A DNA stretch of 64,000 nucleotides from UBA935 sp031556725 (GTDB lineage Bacteria; Bacillota; Clostridia; Lachnospirales; Lachnospiraceae): contig JAVBSL010000003.1 in the NCBI GenBank assembly GCA_031556725.1, positions 1 through 64,000 on the forward strand, read 5' to 3'. The translations under genes were made by a program, and so were the position numbers. Shown piece after piece: positions 7,452 through 16,025 of the stretch. Each line of letters begins with the position of its first letter. Position 1 is the first letter of the stretch. The notes under the pieces were generated by a model. That model made no database searches. It worked only from the letters and a program-made list of their open reading frames with translations, and was not told where the DNA came from.

Positions 7452-9318
7452 TGTACTGGCACAGATAATCATTCTCCTTTTATCGAATATTCATATCAAC
7501 TATGAGTCTTTAAAGCTAAAGAATAATTTAGAAAGTCAAAACGAGCAAAACGTTAAAGAGGAAATAGCAGCACTTGCCGAAGCTCTGTCAGTTTACCTTA
7601 CGGAGCAGGAGAACATCATCGAAAGTTCCATGTATCATGCGGCGATGGTTCTTCAACAAAAGGACACCTTGCAGGAAGTTAATGATACGGAGATCCAAAA
7701 CCTCCTTACTAAGCTGCGTGTTGATGGTCTGTACCTGGCTGATACGGATGGTGTTTTTACGGTTGCAACCGCTCCGGACACGATAGGCTTCCATCTTTTT
7801 GATGTATGGGAAGGATACCGTATGCTTGTGACAGGTGAAGCAACTGAGCTCCCCTCGCCTATAAAAATCATGGCGGAAACAGGGGAAATATACAAGTTTA
7901 CAGCGGTTCCGCGTTATGATTTAAACGGCCATATTAAAGGTATATTAGAAGTGGGTCTGGAAGTGGGCAATATTGAGGAAAGCATGGAGTGGCTGATGCA
8001 GTCTTATCCAATGGTAAACAGTCTGCATTTATTTGAAGAAAACGGACTGACGCTTATGTCCATTGAAAGGACGCCCCAAGGAGAACAGTTTTTGAAAGGT
8101 TCAAGCGCAAATTTACCGGAAATCTCAGCATCTTTCAGTAATCCGGAGCCGATTCTTAAAAGCTGTGATGACGGAAATATTGTTTATTATAAGATCATAA
8201 ATCGTTCCGACAGTGCTGCTTATGTTATGCGATTGGAACTGGAAGCTACTTACTATTTAGATTATGCTGATCTTTCAACCGCTTCCATCGAGGAAGTCAA
8301 CGACGATGCAGTAACAAGCCTGCTTATTGTTGTTGGGGTGAGTGTTATTGGAATGATAATCATCACCATAAGTTACCTTATTTTTATTCGCAAAACTGTC
8401 TTGAAGCCGATAAATACTTTACAGGATTTTGCTGCATGCGTTGCAAAGGGCAATTTAGATGTCAAAATGGATGTCATATCAGCTGATGAACTGGGAGTTC
8501 TGACGGCAGCCTTTAACAAAATGACAATAGATTTGAAGGAATCTCTTGCGGCGTACTCCCGTGTAAATGCTGAAAAGGAGCGTATTGGTGCGGAGCTGCA
8601 TATCGCTGCTACCATTCAGGCGTCAATGCTGCCCGGTAACTTTCCGGCCTTCCCAGACCGACCGGAGTTCGATGTTTACGGGTATATGGTCCCAGCTAAA
8701 GAGGTGGGCGGTGACTTCTATGATTTCTTCTTAATTGATGATACCAAGCTGGCGGTAGTTATTGGTGACGTGTCCGGTAAAGGGGTACCCGCTGCACTGT
8801 TTATGGTGATTGCAAAGACGCTGATCAAAAATAATACACAGTATGGCAAATCACCCAGGGAGGTGTTTGAAACGGTCAATGAGTTACTTTGTGAAAACAA
8901 CGAAGCGGGGATGTTCGTCACCGCATTTATGGGAATATTGGACATTCCCACCGGAACATTTAACTATGTTAATGCCGGTCATAATCCTCCCCTCATCAAA
9001 CGTGCAGGCGGCGATTACCAGTGGCTGCCGGTAAAACCCGGTTTTGTGCTGGCGGGTATGGAGGGCATTAGATACAAAGAGGACGAAATTCAGTTAGGCC
9101 AGGGCGATATGCTCTGCCTGTATACGGATGGCGTAACCGAAGCAGCCAATGGCAAGGAAGAATTGTTTAGCGAACCGAAGCTTCTGGAAGCGGCAAACCG
9201 GCATAAAGGTGTGGATATGAATGAGTTTATCGCACATATTAAAGCAGAGATAGATTTTTTTGCAGACGGTGCAGAGCAGGCTGATGATATAACCCTGGTT
9301 ATTCTGAAGATATCTTGA
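7399..9318 (+). CDS. Membrane sensor serine phosphatase (Cache-like, HAMP, SpoIIE/PP2C)
   Basis: 639 residues. An N-terminal helix (about 10-30), an extracellular sensor domain of about 270 residues (Cache-like), a second helix (about 302-327), a HAMP linker, and a SpoIIE-type PP2C phosphatase domain (about 395-639) with GGDFYDFF and GDVSGKGVPAAL metal-binding motifs. AAGGAGGATTAG sits at ideal distance before ATG 7399, so the 53-bp overlap with the nucleotidase is real. Such proteins dephosphorylate anti-anti-sigma proteins in partner-switching circuits. No STAS or anti-sigma kinase gene is adjacent, so the target is elsewhere. Location in the nucleotidase operon suggests it senses a related extracellular cue (inference). 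Confidence 0.88.
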   Translation: MNIRRKLARISIILISISVLAQIIILLLSNIHINYESLKLKNNLESQNEQNVKEEIAALAEALSVYLTEQENIIESSMYHAAMVLQQKDTLQEVNDTEIQNLLTKLRVDGLYLADTDGVFTVATAPDTIGFHLFDVWEGYRMLVTGEATELPSPIKIMAETGEIYKFTAVPRYDLNGHIKGILEVGLEVGNIEESMEWLMQSYPMVNSLHLFEENGLTLMSIERTPQGEQFLKGSSANLPEISASFSNPEPILKSCDDGNIVYYKIINRSDSAAYVMRLELEATYYLDYADLSTASIEEVNDDAVTSLLIVVGVSVIGMIIITISYLIFIRKTVLKPINTLQDFAACVAKGNLDVKMDVISADELGVLTAAFNKMTIDLKESLAAYSRVNAEKERIGAELHIAATIQASMLPGNFPAFPDRPEFDVYGYMVPAKEVGGDFYDFFLIDDTKLAVVIGDVSGKGVPAALFMVIAKTLIKNNTQYGKSPREVFETVNELLCENNEAGMFVTAFMGILDIPTGTFNYVNAGHNPPLIKRAGGDYQWLPVKPGFVLAGMEGIRYKEDEIQLGQGDMLCLYTDGVTEAANGKEELFSEPKLLEAANRHKGVDMNEFIAHIKAEIDFFADGAEQADDITLVILKIS

Positions 9319-9342
9319 CAACTACTCCCAAAGGAGTATAAT
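9315..9342 (+). promoter_or_regulatory. Consensus sigma-A promoter with dyad in spacer
   Basis: TTGACA (9315-9320), a 16-bp spacer and TATAAT (9337-9342) form a full-consensus promoter that starts inside the stop codon region of the phosphatase gene. The spacer contains TACTCC-CAAA-GGAGTA (9323-9338), a 6-bp inverted repeat overlapping the -10 box. This is an operator-like position, so the Xre protein encoded second in the module is a likely autorepressor (inference). Confidence 0.75.
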
Positions 9343-9364
9343 TAAAGCAAGAGGAGTTGTTGAC

Positions 9365-10039
9365 ATGAAAAAAATTTTTCACGGTTCAAGAGATATTATT
9401 CAAATACCGACATTTGGTCTTGGCAAAAAGTACAATGATTATGGACTGGGCTTTTATTGTACAGATAATATTGAATTAGCAAAGGAATGGGGCGTAGACA
9501 GGGATAGAAACGGATATGCTAATGAATACATGATTGATTGTAAAGGACTAACTGCTTTAGATTTAAGCAAGGATGATTATAACATATTGCACTGGCTTGC
9601 CATTTTGCTCGAAAACAGGGAGTTTGATATTTTATCGCCACTGGCAGCAGAAGCAAAGGAATATATTATAAAGCATTTTTCTGTTGATTATCAAAGCTAT
9701 GATATTATTATCGGATACCGTGCAGACGATAGTTATTTTTCGTTTGCACAGGACTTTATTAATGGCGCAGTTTCATATCGTCAGTTGAATAATGCAATGC
9801 ATCTGGGCAAACTTGGCCAGCAGTTTGTTGTTAAGAGCAAGCGTGGATTTGACAGAATACAATATGTTGGTTACGAAATTGCAGAAAGTGACGAATGGTT
9901 TTCAAGAAAAGAATTGCGTGATAAATCAGCAAGAAGAGAATATTTTGACATGGAACGGAATAAGCGTCAGAAAAATGATATATATATCATTCAAATTATG
10001 GATGAGGAGATGAGGCAAAATGATTCACGCTTACGATAA
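9365..10039 (+). CDS. DUF3990 protein, probable ADP-ribosyltransferase-fold toxin candidate
   Basis: 224 residues. It begins KKIFHGSRDII and continues GLGKKYNDYGLGFYCTD, the hallmark of DUF3990, whose fold is related to ADP-ribosyltransferases (the H-G-S start and Y-G-x-G-F-Y strand are NAD-pocket-like). Further conserved patches are YDIIIGYRADDSYF and LGQQFVVKS. GAGGAGTT precedes the ATG. The 3' end overlaps the Xre gene by 20 bp. Arrangement with a DNA-binding partner and a private promoter resembles a type II toxin-antitoxin operon. Activity as an ADP-ribosylating toxin is inference and no catalytic Glu can be assigned with certainty. Confidence 0.75.
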   Translation: MKKIFHGSRDIIQIPTFGLGKKYNDYGLGFYCTDNIELAKEWGVDRDRNGYANEYMIDCKGLTALDLSKDDYNILHWLAILLENREFDILSPLAAEAKEYIIKHFSVDYQSYDIIIGYRADDSYFSFAQDFINGAVSYRQLNNAMHLGKLGQQFVVKSKRGFDRIQYVGYEIAESDEWFSRKELRDKSARREYFDMERNKRQKNDIYIIQIMDEEMRQNDSRLR

Positions 10040-10751
10040 AATATATCTTGATAAAGCAAGAACCATGCTTGCGCGAATGCTTGATTTTGCTGTTTATGAC
10101 TTGGAGTATGATATAGCAGATTTTTTTAGTATGTTTATAAAATCAGAATGGGCTGAAAGGTTTGAAAAAGGGGAATCGTCTGTTATTGCCGGAAAATCAG
10201 GGGTTGAACTTGCTTATGATGTGGTGGAACAGGTCAGTGGAATTACAGTGAGAAAGAAACCAAATTATGCAGGCAACCGCAGTGGTGAATATTGGACAGG
10301 GTGGGCTCTGGCCTATTATCAATGGGAAACTTCTCTTAAGTTTGCAGAGATAGAAAAATATATTCCCATTAAAGAAATAACAAAGTTATACATTCCATAT
10401 CATGAGATGGATATTCGCCAGTTTGCTGATAAAATAACGGAACTATATAAAACCGCAAAAAGTGAAACAAATTTAAAATTAATGCGGCGAAGAGCGGGAC
10501 TCAATCAGAAAGAGCTGTCCGAGCAGTCCGGGATTCCGCTCCGGACAATACAACAATATGAGCAGGGACAGAAGAATATCAATAAAGCAGCAGCTGAAAA
10601 TATTATTTCACTTTCCAAAGTGCTGCTTTGCAATCCCGAAGACTTACTGGAGTTAGTCATAATAAATCGGCCGGCTGCCGCTGATGCTTTCATTTACGGA
10701 ACGATTGATCCACGAGATGGCACCGGCGGTATTCCGGTCCCTGATAAATGA
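10020..10751 (+). CDS. Xre-family HTH protein, partner of DUF3990
   Basis: 243 residues. The N-terminal part (about 1-135) is a helical domain of unknown function resembling DUF3791-type partners of DUF3990 proteins. The Xre helix-turn-helix lies at about 148-205 (RRAGLNQKELSEQSGIPLRT, then QQYEQGQ). The last 30 residues, after EDLLELV, have a different character (Ala/Pro/Gly-rich) and are read from DNA that is also the 3' end of the convergent FadR-type gene. The natural stop may thus have been lost. Likely an antitoxin or autorepressor acting at the dyad in 9323-9338. Confidence 0.8.
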   Translation: MIHAYDKIYLDKARTMLARMLDFAVYDLEYDIADFFSMFIKSEWAERFEKGESSVIAGKSGVELAYDVVEQVSGITVRKKPNYAGNRSGEYWTGWALAYYQWETSLKFAEIEKYIPIKEITKLYIPYHEMDIRQFADKITELYKTAKSETNLKLMRRRAGLNQKELSEQSGIPLRTIQQYEQGQKNINKAAAENIISLSKVLLCNPEDLLELVIINRPAAADAFIYGTIDPRDGTGGIPVPDK

Positions 10752-11360
10752 CCAGAGCTTATAGTTATTTTGATGTAATGCCGGTATTCCGTATAAGGTA
10801 CAAAAACGTTCCCATAAGGTTATTACCGGAGTACGGAAGGATTGGAATATCAAAGGAATCAGAGAGTTGCCGGAAAGAATTCCCAATAAATGCTGGAACT
10901 CAAAAGCGGCTTGAGCGGCCGCTGTAATCGAAGAAGCATTCCTGATCCCTTCGATTTTTTCCAGCAGTAATTGAATATCTTCATCGGTTATGTGCTCAAT
11001 GCATAATCCGATAGCTAACGTATCTAACGCAATGCGGACTTCCAGAATGGAACGGATTTCCTCATTGCGTATTTTACCGCCATTGTATTTCATAATAGAA
11101 AGCAGAGTTTCAATAGTTCCTTCCTTACTGTAATCGGCCACTACCGTTCCGACTCTGGGTTTTACAATCAAAAACCCTTTCCGCTCTAGTTCTGCCAACC
11201 CGCTGTTCACCACCGAGCGGCTTACCTGCATGGCTTCCGCCAATTGCCGTTCGGAAGGAAGCTTCTCGCCGATCTTTAATTTTCCGGATAATATCAAGTG
11301 TTCCAGTTGTTCTACAAACAAATCACGAAGAGACGGGGAAGTGATTTTTTGAAAATCCAT
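10653..11360 (-). CDS. FadR-subfamily GntR transcriptional regulator
   Basis: 235 residues. The N-terminal GntR winged helix (about 10-75) shows LKIGEKLPSERQLAEAMQVS, and the C-terminal all-helical FCD ligand-binding domain covers about 95-225 (RSILEVRIALDTLAI). A GGAG box precedes ATG 11360. It is divergent from the DUF5692-hypB unit, and two CTGGTATRACCAG operators lie in the gap, one at each promoter. It is therefore the probable regulator of that unit and of itself, responding to an unknown small acid. Its 3' end overlaps the convergent Xre gene by 99 bp. Confidence 0.88.
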   Translation of the reverse strand: MDFQKITSPSLRDLFVEQLEHLILSGKLKIGEKLPSERQLAEAMQVSRSVVNSGLAELERKGFLIVKPRVGTVVADYSKEGTIETLLSIMKYNGGKIRNEEIRSILEVRIALDTLAIGLCIEHITDEDIQLLLEKIEGIRNASSITAAAQAAFEFQHLLGILSGNSLIPLIFQSFRTPVITLWERFCTLYGIPALHQNNYKLWSFIRDRNTAGAISWINRSVNESISGSRPIYYD

Positions 11361-11378
11361 ATAATCTCCATTCTGTCA

Positions 11379-11391
11379 CTGGTATGACCAG
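11379..11391. promoter_or_regulatory. FadR/GntR-type operator, regulator-proximal copy
   Basis: CTGGTATGACCAG is a 5-bp inverted repeat around 3 bp, the TGGTnnnACCA pattern recognised by FadR-subfamily GntR regulators. It lies 18 bp upstream of the regulator's start codon, suiting autoregulation. Confidence 0.75.
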
Positions 11392-11543
11392 ATACCAAAA
11401 GCCATATTTTGTTCATTATAGTATACATAATAGCTAAAGGCAAGTATAAAAATAAGTAAAAAAGTAGAATAATATACAAATAATTGACTTTCAAGCAGTA
11501 AAAATGTTATTTTTATAGTATATAAATAAAAATTTATTATTAT

Positions 11544-11556
11544 CTGGTATAACCAG
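11544..11556. promoter_or_regulatory. FadR/GntR-type operator, DUF5692-hypB unit copy
   Basis: CTGGTATAACCAG, same pattern as the site 165 bp away. It lies immediately upstream of the ribosome binding site of the DUF5692 gene, downstream of the presumed promoter, so bound regulator could block transcription. Confidence 0.75.
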
Positions 11557-11571
11557 GGAGAGAGGTTGCGT

Positions 11572-12552
11572 ATGTTTACATTTAATTATGATGCAGGTGC
11601 ATCCGTTGTAACAGGCTGGTTGGTTTGGCTTGTGGTTTTTGCGGCTTTATTCGCTGTTAATGAAGTATCAAGAAGATATAAAATAATGGGGTTTGGCTGT
11701 TTTGTCGTATTACCAATGATTTTGTCTATTTTATGGTTTACGGTATTGTCTGACACCACATATACCGACTGGTTCCATTTAGCCAAGGTATACTCTTCAA
11801 CGGCCGGATGTATCGGTTTCTGGTGTATCCGTCACTTGCATGGGAAAAGCAGGAAAACAGGAAAAGAGTGGCGGCTTTCCGAGAATAGAATCGCCCTATG
11901 CTTCCCGCCTTTGATACTGGCAATCAATATTCTGGAAGCAGTAGTAAGAGATTTTGAAGTCGGCATGAAGTATGTCGGCGGCGGAATGCTGGTGGACGAT
12001 GCTCAATACGTTATCGGCGGTCCCTGGAACTACATGAATGCTATTGCCGGAATCTTGAATATTATTACCATTACCGGATGGTTCGGTATCTGTATTCGTA
12101 AGGCAACGAAAAAGGATAACAGCCGGGATATGCTTTGGCCGGATATGCTCTGGTTCTGGATTATTGCCTATGACCTATGGAACTTTGCTTATACCTACAA
12201 CTGTTTGCCCGGACATTCCTGGTATTGTGGATTTGCCCTTCTGTTAGCACCTACGCTGTGTGCTTTTACGGTAGGAAAAGGAGCCTGGCTGCAGCATCGT
12301 GCGCAGACGCTGGCAATCTGGTGTATGTTTGCCCAGACTTTCCCGGCATTCCAGGATCAGGGAAAATTTTCGGTTTCTTCCACATACAACGAGACCATTT
12401 ACTTTATCGTCAGCTTCCTGGCACTGGCAGCTAACGTAGCAGTTCTGGCAGTTATGATTGCGAAAGCAACCAAAACAAAACGCAATCCTTATTTGGGCGA
12501 ACTGTATACCGATATGGCAAAATACAAAGAAGTAAAAGCACTGGCAGAATAA
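11572..12552 (+). CDS. DUF5692 family membrane protein
   Basis: 326 residues with about eight hydrophobic segments and few charged loops. It is rich in Trp and Tyr (WLVWLVVF, WFWIIAYDLWNFAYTYNC, PGHSWYCGF), matching my recollection of DUF5692 proteins. ATG 11572 follows GGGAGAGAGG at proper spacing. It is the first gene of the hypB-oxidoreductase-hypA unit. Role unknown. Position suggests it imports the substrate or nickel for the downstream enzyme, or provides a membrane redox partner (inference). His, Tyr and Cys residues in helices could be ligands, but nothing is proven. Confidence 0.75.
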   Translation: MFTFNYDAGASVVTGWLVWLVVFAALFAVNEVSRRYKIMGFGCFVVLPMILSILWFTVLSDTTYTDWFHLAKVYSSTAGCIGFWCIRHLHGKSRKTGKEWRLSENRIALCFPPLILAINILEAVVRDFEVGMKYVGGGMLVDDAQYVIGGPWNYMNAIAGILNIITITGWFGICIRKATKKDNSRDMLWPDMLWFWIIAYDLWNFAYTYNCLPGHSWYCGFALLLAPTLCAFTVGKGAWLQHRAQTLAIWCMFAQTFPAFQDQGKFSVSSTYNETIYFIVSFLALAANVAVLAVMIAKATKTKRNPYLGELYTDMAKYKEVKALAE

Positions 12553-12586
12553 GGATTTCTGAAGAGAAATGGAGAAAAGCCTGAGT

Positions 12587-13261
12587 ATGAAAGAATTCAG
12601 AGTATTGGAAATTAAACAAAGTGTATTTGAAGACAATAATAAACAGGCCGACCTGCTTCGAGAACATCTGAAGCAGGAAGGCATTTTTCTGTTAAATCTG
12701 ATGTCTTCCCCGGGTTCGGGAAAGACCACCACCTTGACCAAAACCATCGGATTGTTAAAGGATAAGCTGCGGATCGGGGTGATGGAAGCAGATATTGACT
12801 CGGATGTGGACGCAGATACCATATCAAAAACAGGTGCAAAGGTGATCCAACTGCATACCGGTGGGATGTGTCATCTGGATGCGGATATGACCAGGCAGGG
12901 TCTGGAGGGATTAGGAACAGCGGGGACCGATCTGGTTATTCTGGAAAATGTCGGTAATCTGGTCTGCCCGGCGGAGTTCGATACCGGCTCAGTAAAAAAC
13001 GCGATGATTTTAAGTGTTCCGGAGGGTGATGATAAACCGCTGAAATATCCGCTGATGTTCAGTATCTGTGATGTCTTATTAATCAACAAAATAGATGTAT
13101 TGCCCTATTTTGACTTTGATATGCAGGCCTGTGAGGAACGGGCGAAGAAGCTGAACCCCAATATCAAGGTTATTCCGATTTGTGCAAAGACCGGAGAGGG
13201 AATCGAAGGATTTGCCGATTGGCTGTTGCAGGAAACCAACAAATGGAGAGATAGCGAATGA
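12587..13261 (+). CDS. hypB: HypB nickel-incorporation GTPase
   Basis: 224 residues from ATG 12587, whose start MKEFRVLEIKQS matches typical HypB N-termini. ATG 12569 is an alternative. The G-domain shows SSPGSGKTT (P-loop), DIDSDVDAD, HTGGMCHLDA (the metal-binding Cys-His of the GTPase domain), LILENVGNLVCPA and NKIDVLP. The N-terminal CxxCGC nickel site and His-rich stretch of E. coli-type HypB are absent, as in many Firmicutes. HypB uses GTP hydrolysis with HypA to insert nickel, classically into NiFe hydrogenase. It is separated from hypA by a 913-residue oxidoreductase, and no hydrogenase genes are in the window. Confidence 0.93.
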   Translation: MKEFRVLEIKQSVFEDNNKQADLLREHLKQEGIFLLNLMSSPGSGKTTTLTKTIGLLKDKLRIGVMEADIDSDVDADTISKTGAKVIQLHTGGMCHLDADMTRQGLEGLGTAGTDLVILENVGNLVCPAEFDTGSVKNAMILSVPEGDDKPLKYPLMFSICDVLLINKIDVLPYFDFDMQACEERAKKLNPNIKVIPICAKTGEGIEGFADWLLQETNKWRDSE

Positions 13262-15999
13262 AAGATTTAACCAAAATGATTTTCCCGGACTGGTACGAAT
13301 GTCAGTATAACGAGAAGGTAATGGCTCTGGCCAACCATATCGGGAGGAAGAAACCCGGCTCAAAGGGTGCTTTTAAATGGGACGACCCAGAGTATATTAT
13401 TCTGGAGGCCGGTGTGGATGATGAGATGGCAGAAGTGGGTTTAGGCCTGGGCGTCTGTGAAAAGCGTACCACCAAGGAGATTGCCCGGATTTTGAATAAG
13501 CCCGAGGACTACTGCCACGAGCAGTTAATGAAGCTGGCTGTATATGGTGTTTGCTTTGTTAACGAAGTTAATGGTGAGGATGTATTCTGGGCGGAAACAT
13601 GGATTCCCGGCACTATGGAAATGATCGTAAATAACTTGGATAATATTGAAAAATATCCTATTGTTGGTTATGCCATGGAAGCGTATGGCCGGGTCAGAGG
13701 ACCTATGAGTTCCGGTTCTTTCCCGCCTGGAGTGGGATTGATGCGGGTCATTCCCATTGAGACAGCCATTGACGGGAATACCAGAAGAGCTTCCTACGAA
13801 GAGGTATCTAAATACTTAAATGAAAATACGATTTTTACAGTTACAGCCTGTTCCTGCCGGACTGACAGAGAGGTTATGGGCGAAGGCTGCGGCCACCTGA
13901 AGGAAGATATGTGTATCCAGATGGGTCATGCCGCTGAATATTATATCCGTACAGGCAGAGGTCGTCAGATTACCAGAGAGGAAGCCTTTGAGATTATCAA
14001 ACGGGCTGAAGAAAACGGTTTGATGCATCAGATTCCCAATATTGACGGTTCCGGAAAGACTCACGCCATCTGCAACTGCTGCGGCTGTGGATGCCTGTCG
14101 CTGCGGACAGCAGAAATGTTTAAGAATAACGACATGGTCCGTTCCAATTACGTAGCCAGGATCGATTCCGAAAAATGTGTAGCCTGTGGTCAGTGTGTGG
14201 AAAACTGTCCGGTAAATGCGCTTAGAATGGGACAAAAACTTTGTTCCTCCAAGCCGGTTGTAAAGGATATCACCACTAAAGAAACCCCCAGAGATATGGA
14301 CTGGGGCGAGGAAAACTGGAATCCTGATTACCGGATTAACCGGGAAAACGTTGTAGATACCGGAACAGCTCCCTGTAAGACCAATTGCCCGGCACACATC
14401 GGGGTTCAGGGATACATCAAACTGGCATCTCAGGGAAAATATAAAGAAGCACTGGAACTAATTCGCCATGAAAATCCCCTTCCGGCAGTCTGTGGCCGCA
14501 TTTGTAATCGTCGATGTGAAGATGCCTGTACCAGAGGCGGAATAGATGAGCCCATTGCGATCGATGATATTAAGAAATTCATTGCGGAACAGGAATTGGA
14601 TGAGGCCAATCGGGTTGTTCCCGGAAAGCGTCATGATTATAGTGATAAAAAGATTGCCATTGTCGGGGCTGGCCCGGCAGGACTTTCCTGTGCTTATTAT
14701 CTGGCTTTAGATGGATACAGCATAACTGTTTTTGAAAAAGAAAAGAAGCTGGGCGGTATGCTGACTATGGGAATTCCCAGTTTCCGTTTGGAAAAAGATG
14801 TGGTAGAAGCAGAAATCGAGATTATCAAGGCCATGGGTGTGGAATTTAGGACCGGTGTTGAAGTAGGAAAAGATGTTACCTTAGAGGAACTACGTAAGCA
14901 AGGTTATAAGGCGTTTTACCTGGCAATCGGTGCTCAGGGCGGCAGAAAAGTCGGTGTGGAAGGTGAGGATGCGGAAGGTGTCCTGTCCGGTATTGAGTTC
15001 CTGCGCAGTATCAATCAGGATGAAAGCGCCGGTATCAACGGTAAGGTAGTGGTAGTCGGCGGCGGTAACGTAGCTATTGACGTATCAAGGACAGCAGTTC
15101 GCGCCGGTGGCGAAAGTGTTATTCAGCTTTGTTTGGAGAGTCGCGAACAGATGCCCGCATCCGCCGAAGAGATTCATGAAGCCGAAGAAGAAAAAATTGA
15201 AATCCGTAATGGTTGGGGACCGAAACGTATCTTAACCGATAATGGAAAAGTAACAGGCATAGAATTCAAGAAATGTACCCGCGTGTTTGACGAAAATGGC
15301 AGATTTAATCCTGCTTATGATGAGAACGATACGATCACTATGGAAGCTGATATGGTATTACTTTCTGTTGGACAGTCCATACTTCACGGCGAGCTGTTAA
15401 AGGATTCAGCAGTAAAAGTAAGACCCAATGGTACTTTGGAAGCCGATGACTTTACATACCAGACAGCCGAAGAAGATATTTTTACCGGCGGTGATGTTTA
15501 CACCGGACCACGTTTTGCCATTGATGCTATTGCAGCAGGTAAACAGGCGGCGATTTCCATTCACCGTTTCGTACAGCCCGGACAGAGCCTTGTTTATGGC
15601 CGTGACAGACGGATTTATAAAGAGCTGGATAAGGATGCGGCAGTGATTGAAACATACGACAATACACCCCGTCAGCGTCCTGATGATGTGGAAGCGGATA
15701 AAAAAGCCACCGAAAGTTTCCGTGATCTGCGCGGTACTTTGACTGAAGAGCAGATGAAGAAGGAAACCGAAAGATGCCTGGGCTGTGGTGTCACCATTGC
15801 CGATGAGTATATGTGTGTAGGCTGCGGTCAGTGTACCACCAAGTGTAAATTTGATGCCATTCATCTGGAACGGGTTTATGACGGCGAAGGCGTAGCCTTC
15901 CAGGACATGAAGCCGGTAGTAGTAAGAACGGTGTTGAAACGCAAGGGTAAAATAGCCATGAGAAAAATCAAGAATACATTTGCAAAGGAAGAGAAGTAG
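13258..15999 (+). CDS. Multi-cluster Fe-S / FAD NAD(P)H-dependent oxidoreductase (GltD-like)
   Basis: 913 residues, overlapping hypB by 4 bp (ATGA). Residues 1-300 are an uncharacterised N-terminal region with two Cys-rich knots: TACSCRTDRE...CGHLKEDMC near 195-218 and CNCCGCGCLS near 271-280. A ferredoxin motif follows (CVACGQCVENCP, about 312). Next is a GltD-type unit: Cys-rich helical domain (NCPAHIGVQGY, about 375; CGRICNRRCEDAC, about 412), FAD site VGAGPAGLS (about 467), NAD(P) site VVGGGNVAID (about 598) and a C-terminal Cys-rich ferredoxin (CVGCGQCTTKC, about 855). The GltD-like part moves electrons between NAD(P)H and the clusters. The N-terminal part may hold the catalytic metal site. 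Sandwiching between hypB and hypA suggests dependence on nickel, which is inference. Confidence 0.85.
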   Translation: MKDLTKMIFPDWYECQYNEKVMALANHIGRKKPGSKGAFKWDDPEYIILEAGVDDEMAEVGLGLGVCEKRTTKEIARILNKPEDYCHEQLMKLAVYGVCFVNEVNGEDVFWAETWIPGTMEMIVNNLDNIEKYPIVGYAMEAYGRVRGPMSSGSFPPGVGLMRVIPIETAIDGNTRRASYEEVSKYLNENTIFTVTACSCRTDREVMGEGCGHLKEDMCIQMGHAAEYYIRTGRGRQITREEAFEIIKRAEENGLMHQIPNIDGSGKTHAICNCCGCGCLSLRTAEMFKNNDMVRSNYVARIDSEKCVACGQCVENCPVNALRMGQKLCSSKPVVKDITTKETPRDMDWGEENWNPDYRINRENVVDTGTAPCKTNCPAHIGVQGYIKLASQGKYKEALELIRHENPLPAVCGRICNRRCEDACTRGGIDEPIAIDDIKKFIAEQELDEANRVVPGKRHDYSDKKIAIVGAGPAGLSCAYYLALDGYSITVFEKEKKLGGMLTMGIPSFRLEKDVVEAEIEIIKAMGVEFRTGVEVGKDVTLEELRKQGYKAFYLAIGAQGGRKVGVEGEDAEGVLSGIEFLRSINQDESAGINGKVVVVGGGNVAIDVSRTAVRAGGESVIQLCLESREQMPASAEEIHEAEEEKIEIRNGWGPKRILTDNGKVTGIEFKKCTRVFDENGRFNPAYDENDTITMEADMVLLSVGQSILHGELLKDSAVKVRPNGTLEADDFTYQTAEEDIFTGGDVYTGPRFAIDAIAAGKQAAISIHRFVQPGQSLVYGRDRRIYKELDKDAAVIETYDNTPRQRPDDVEADKKATESFRDLRGTLTEEQMKKETERCLGCGVTIADEYMCVGCGQCTTKCKFDAIHLERVYDGEGVAFQDMKPVVVRTVLKRKGKIAMRKIKNTFAKEEK

Positions 16000-16025
16000 A
16001 AATTGCAGGTAGAAAGGAGGCCGAT

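Noticed and set aside
13816..14397. Minus-strand ORF of 193 codons opposite the Fe-S oxidoreductase
   Set aside because: It lacks a ribosome binding site and any recognisable domain; it is an antisense shadow.
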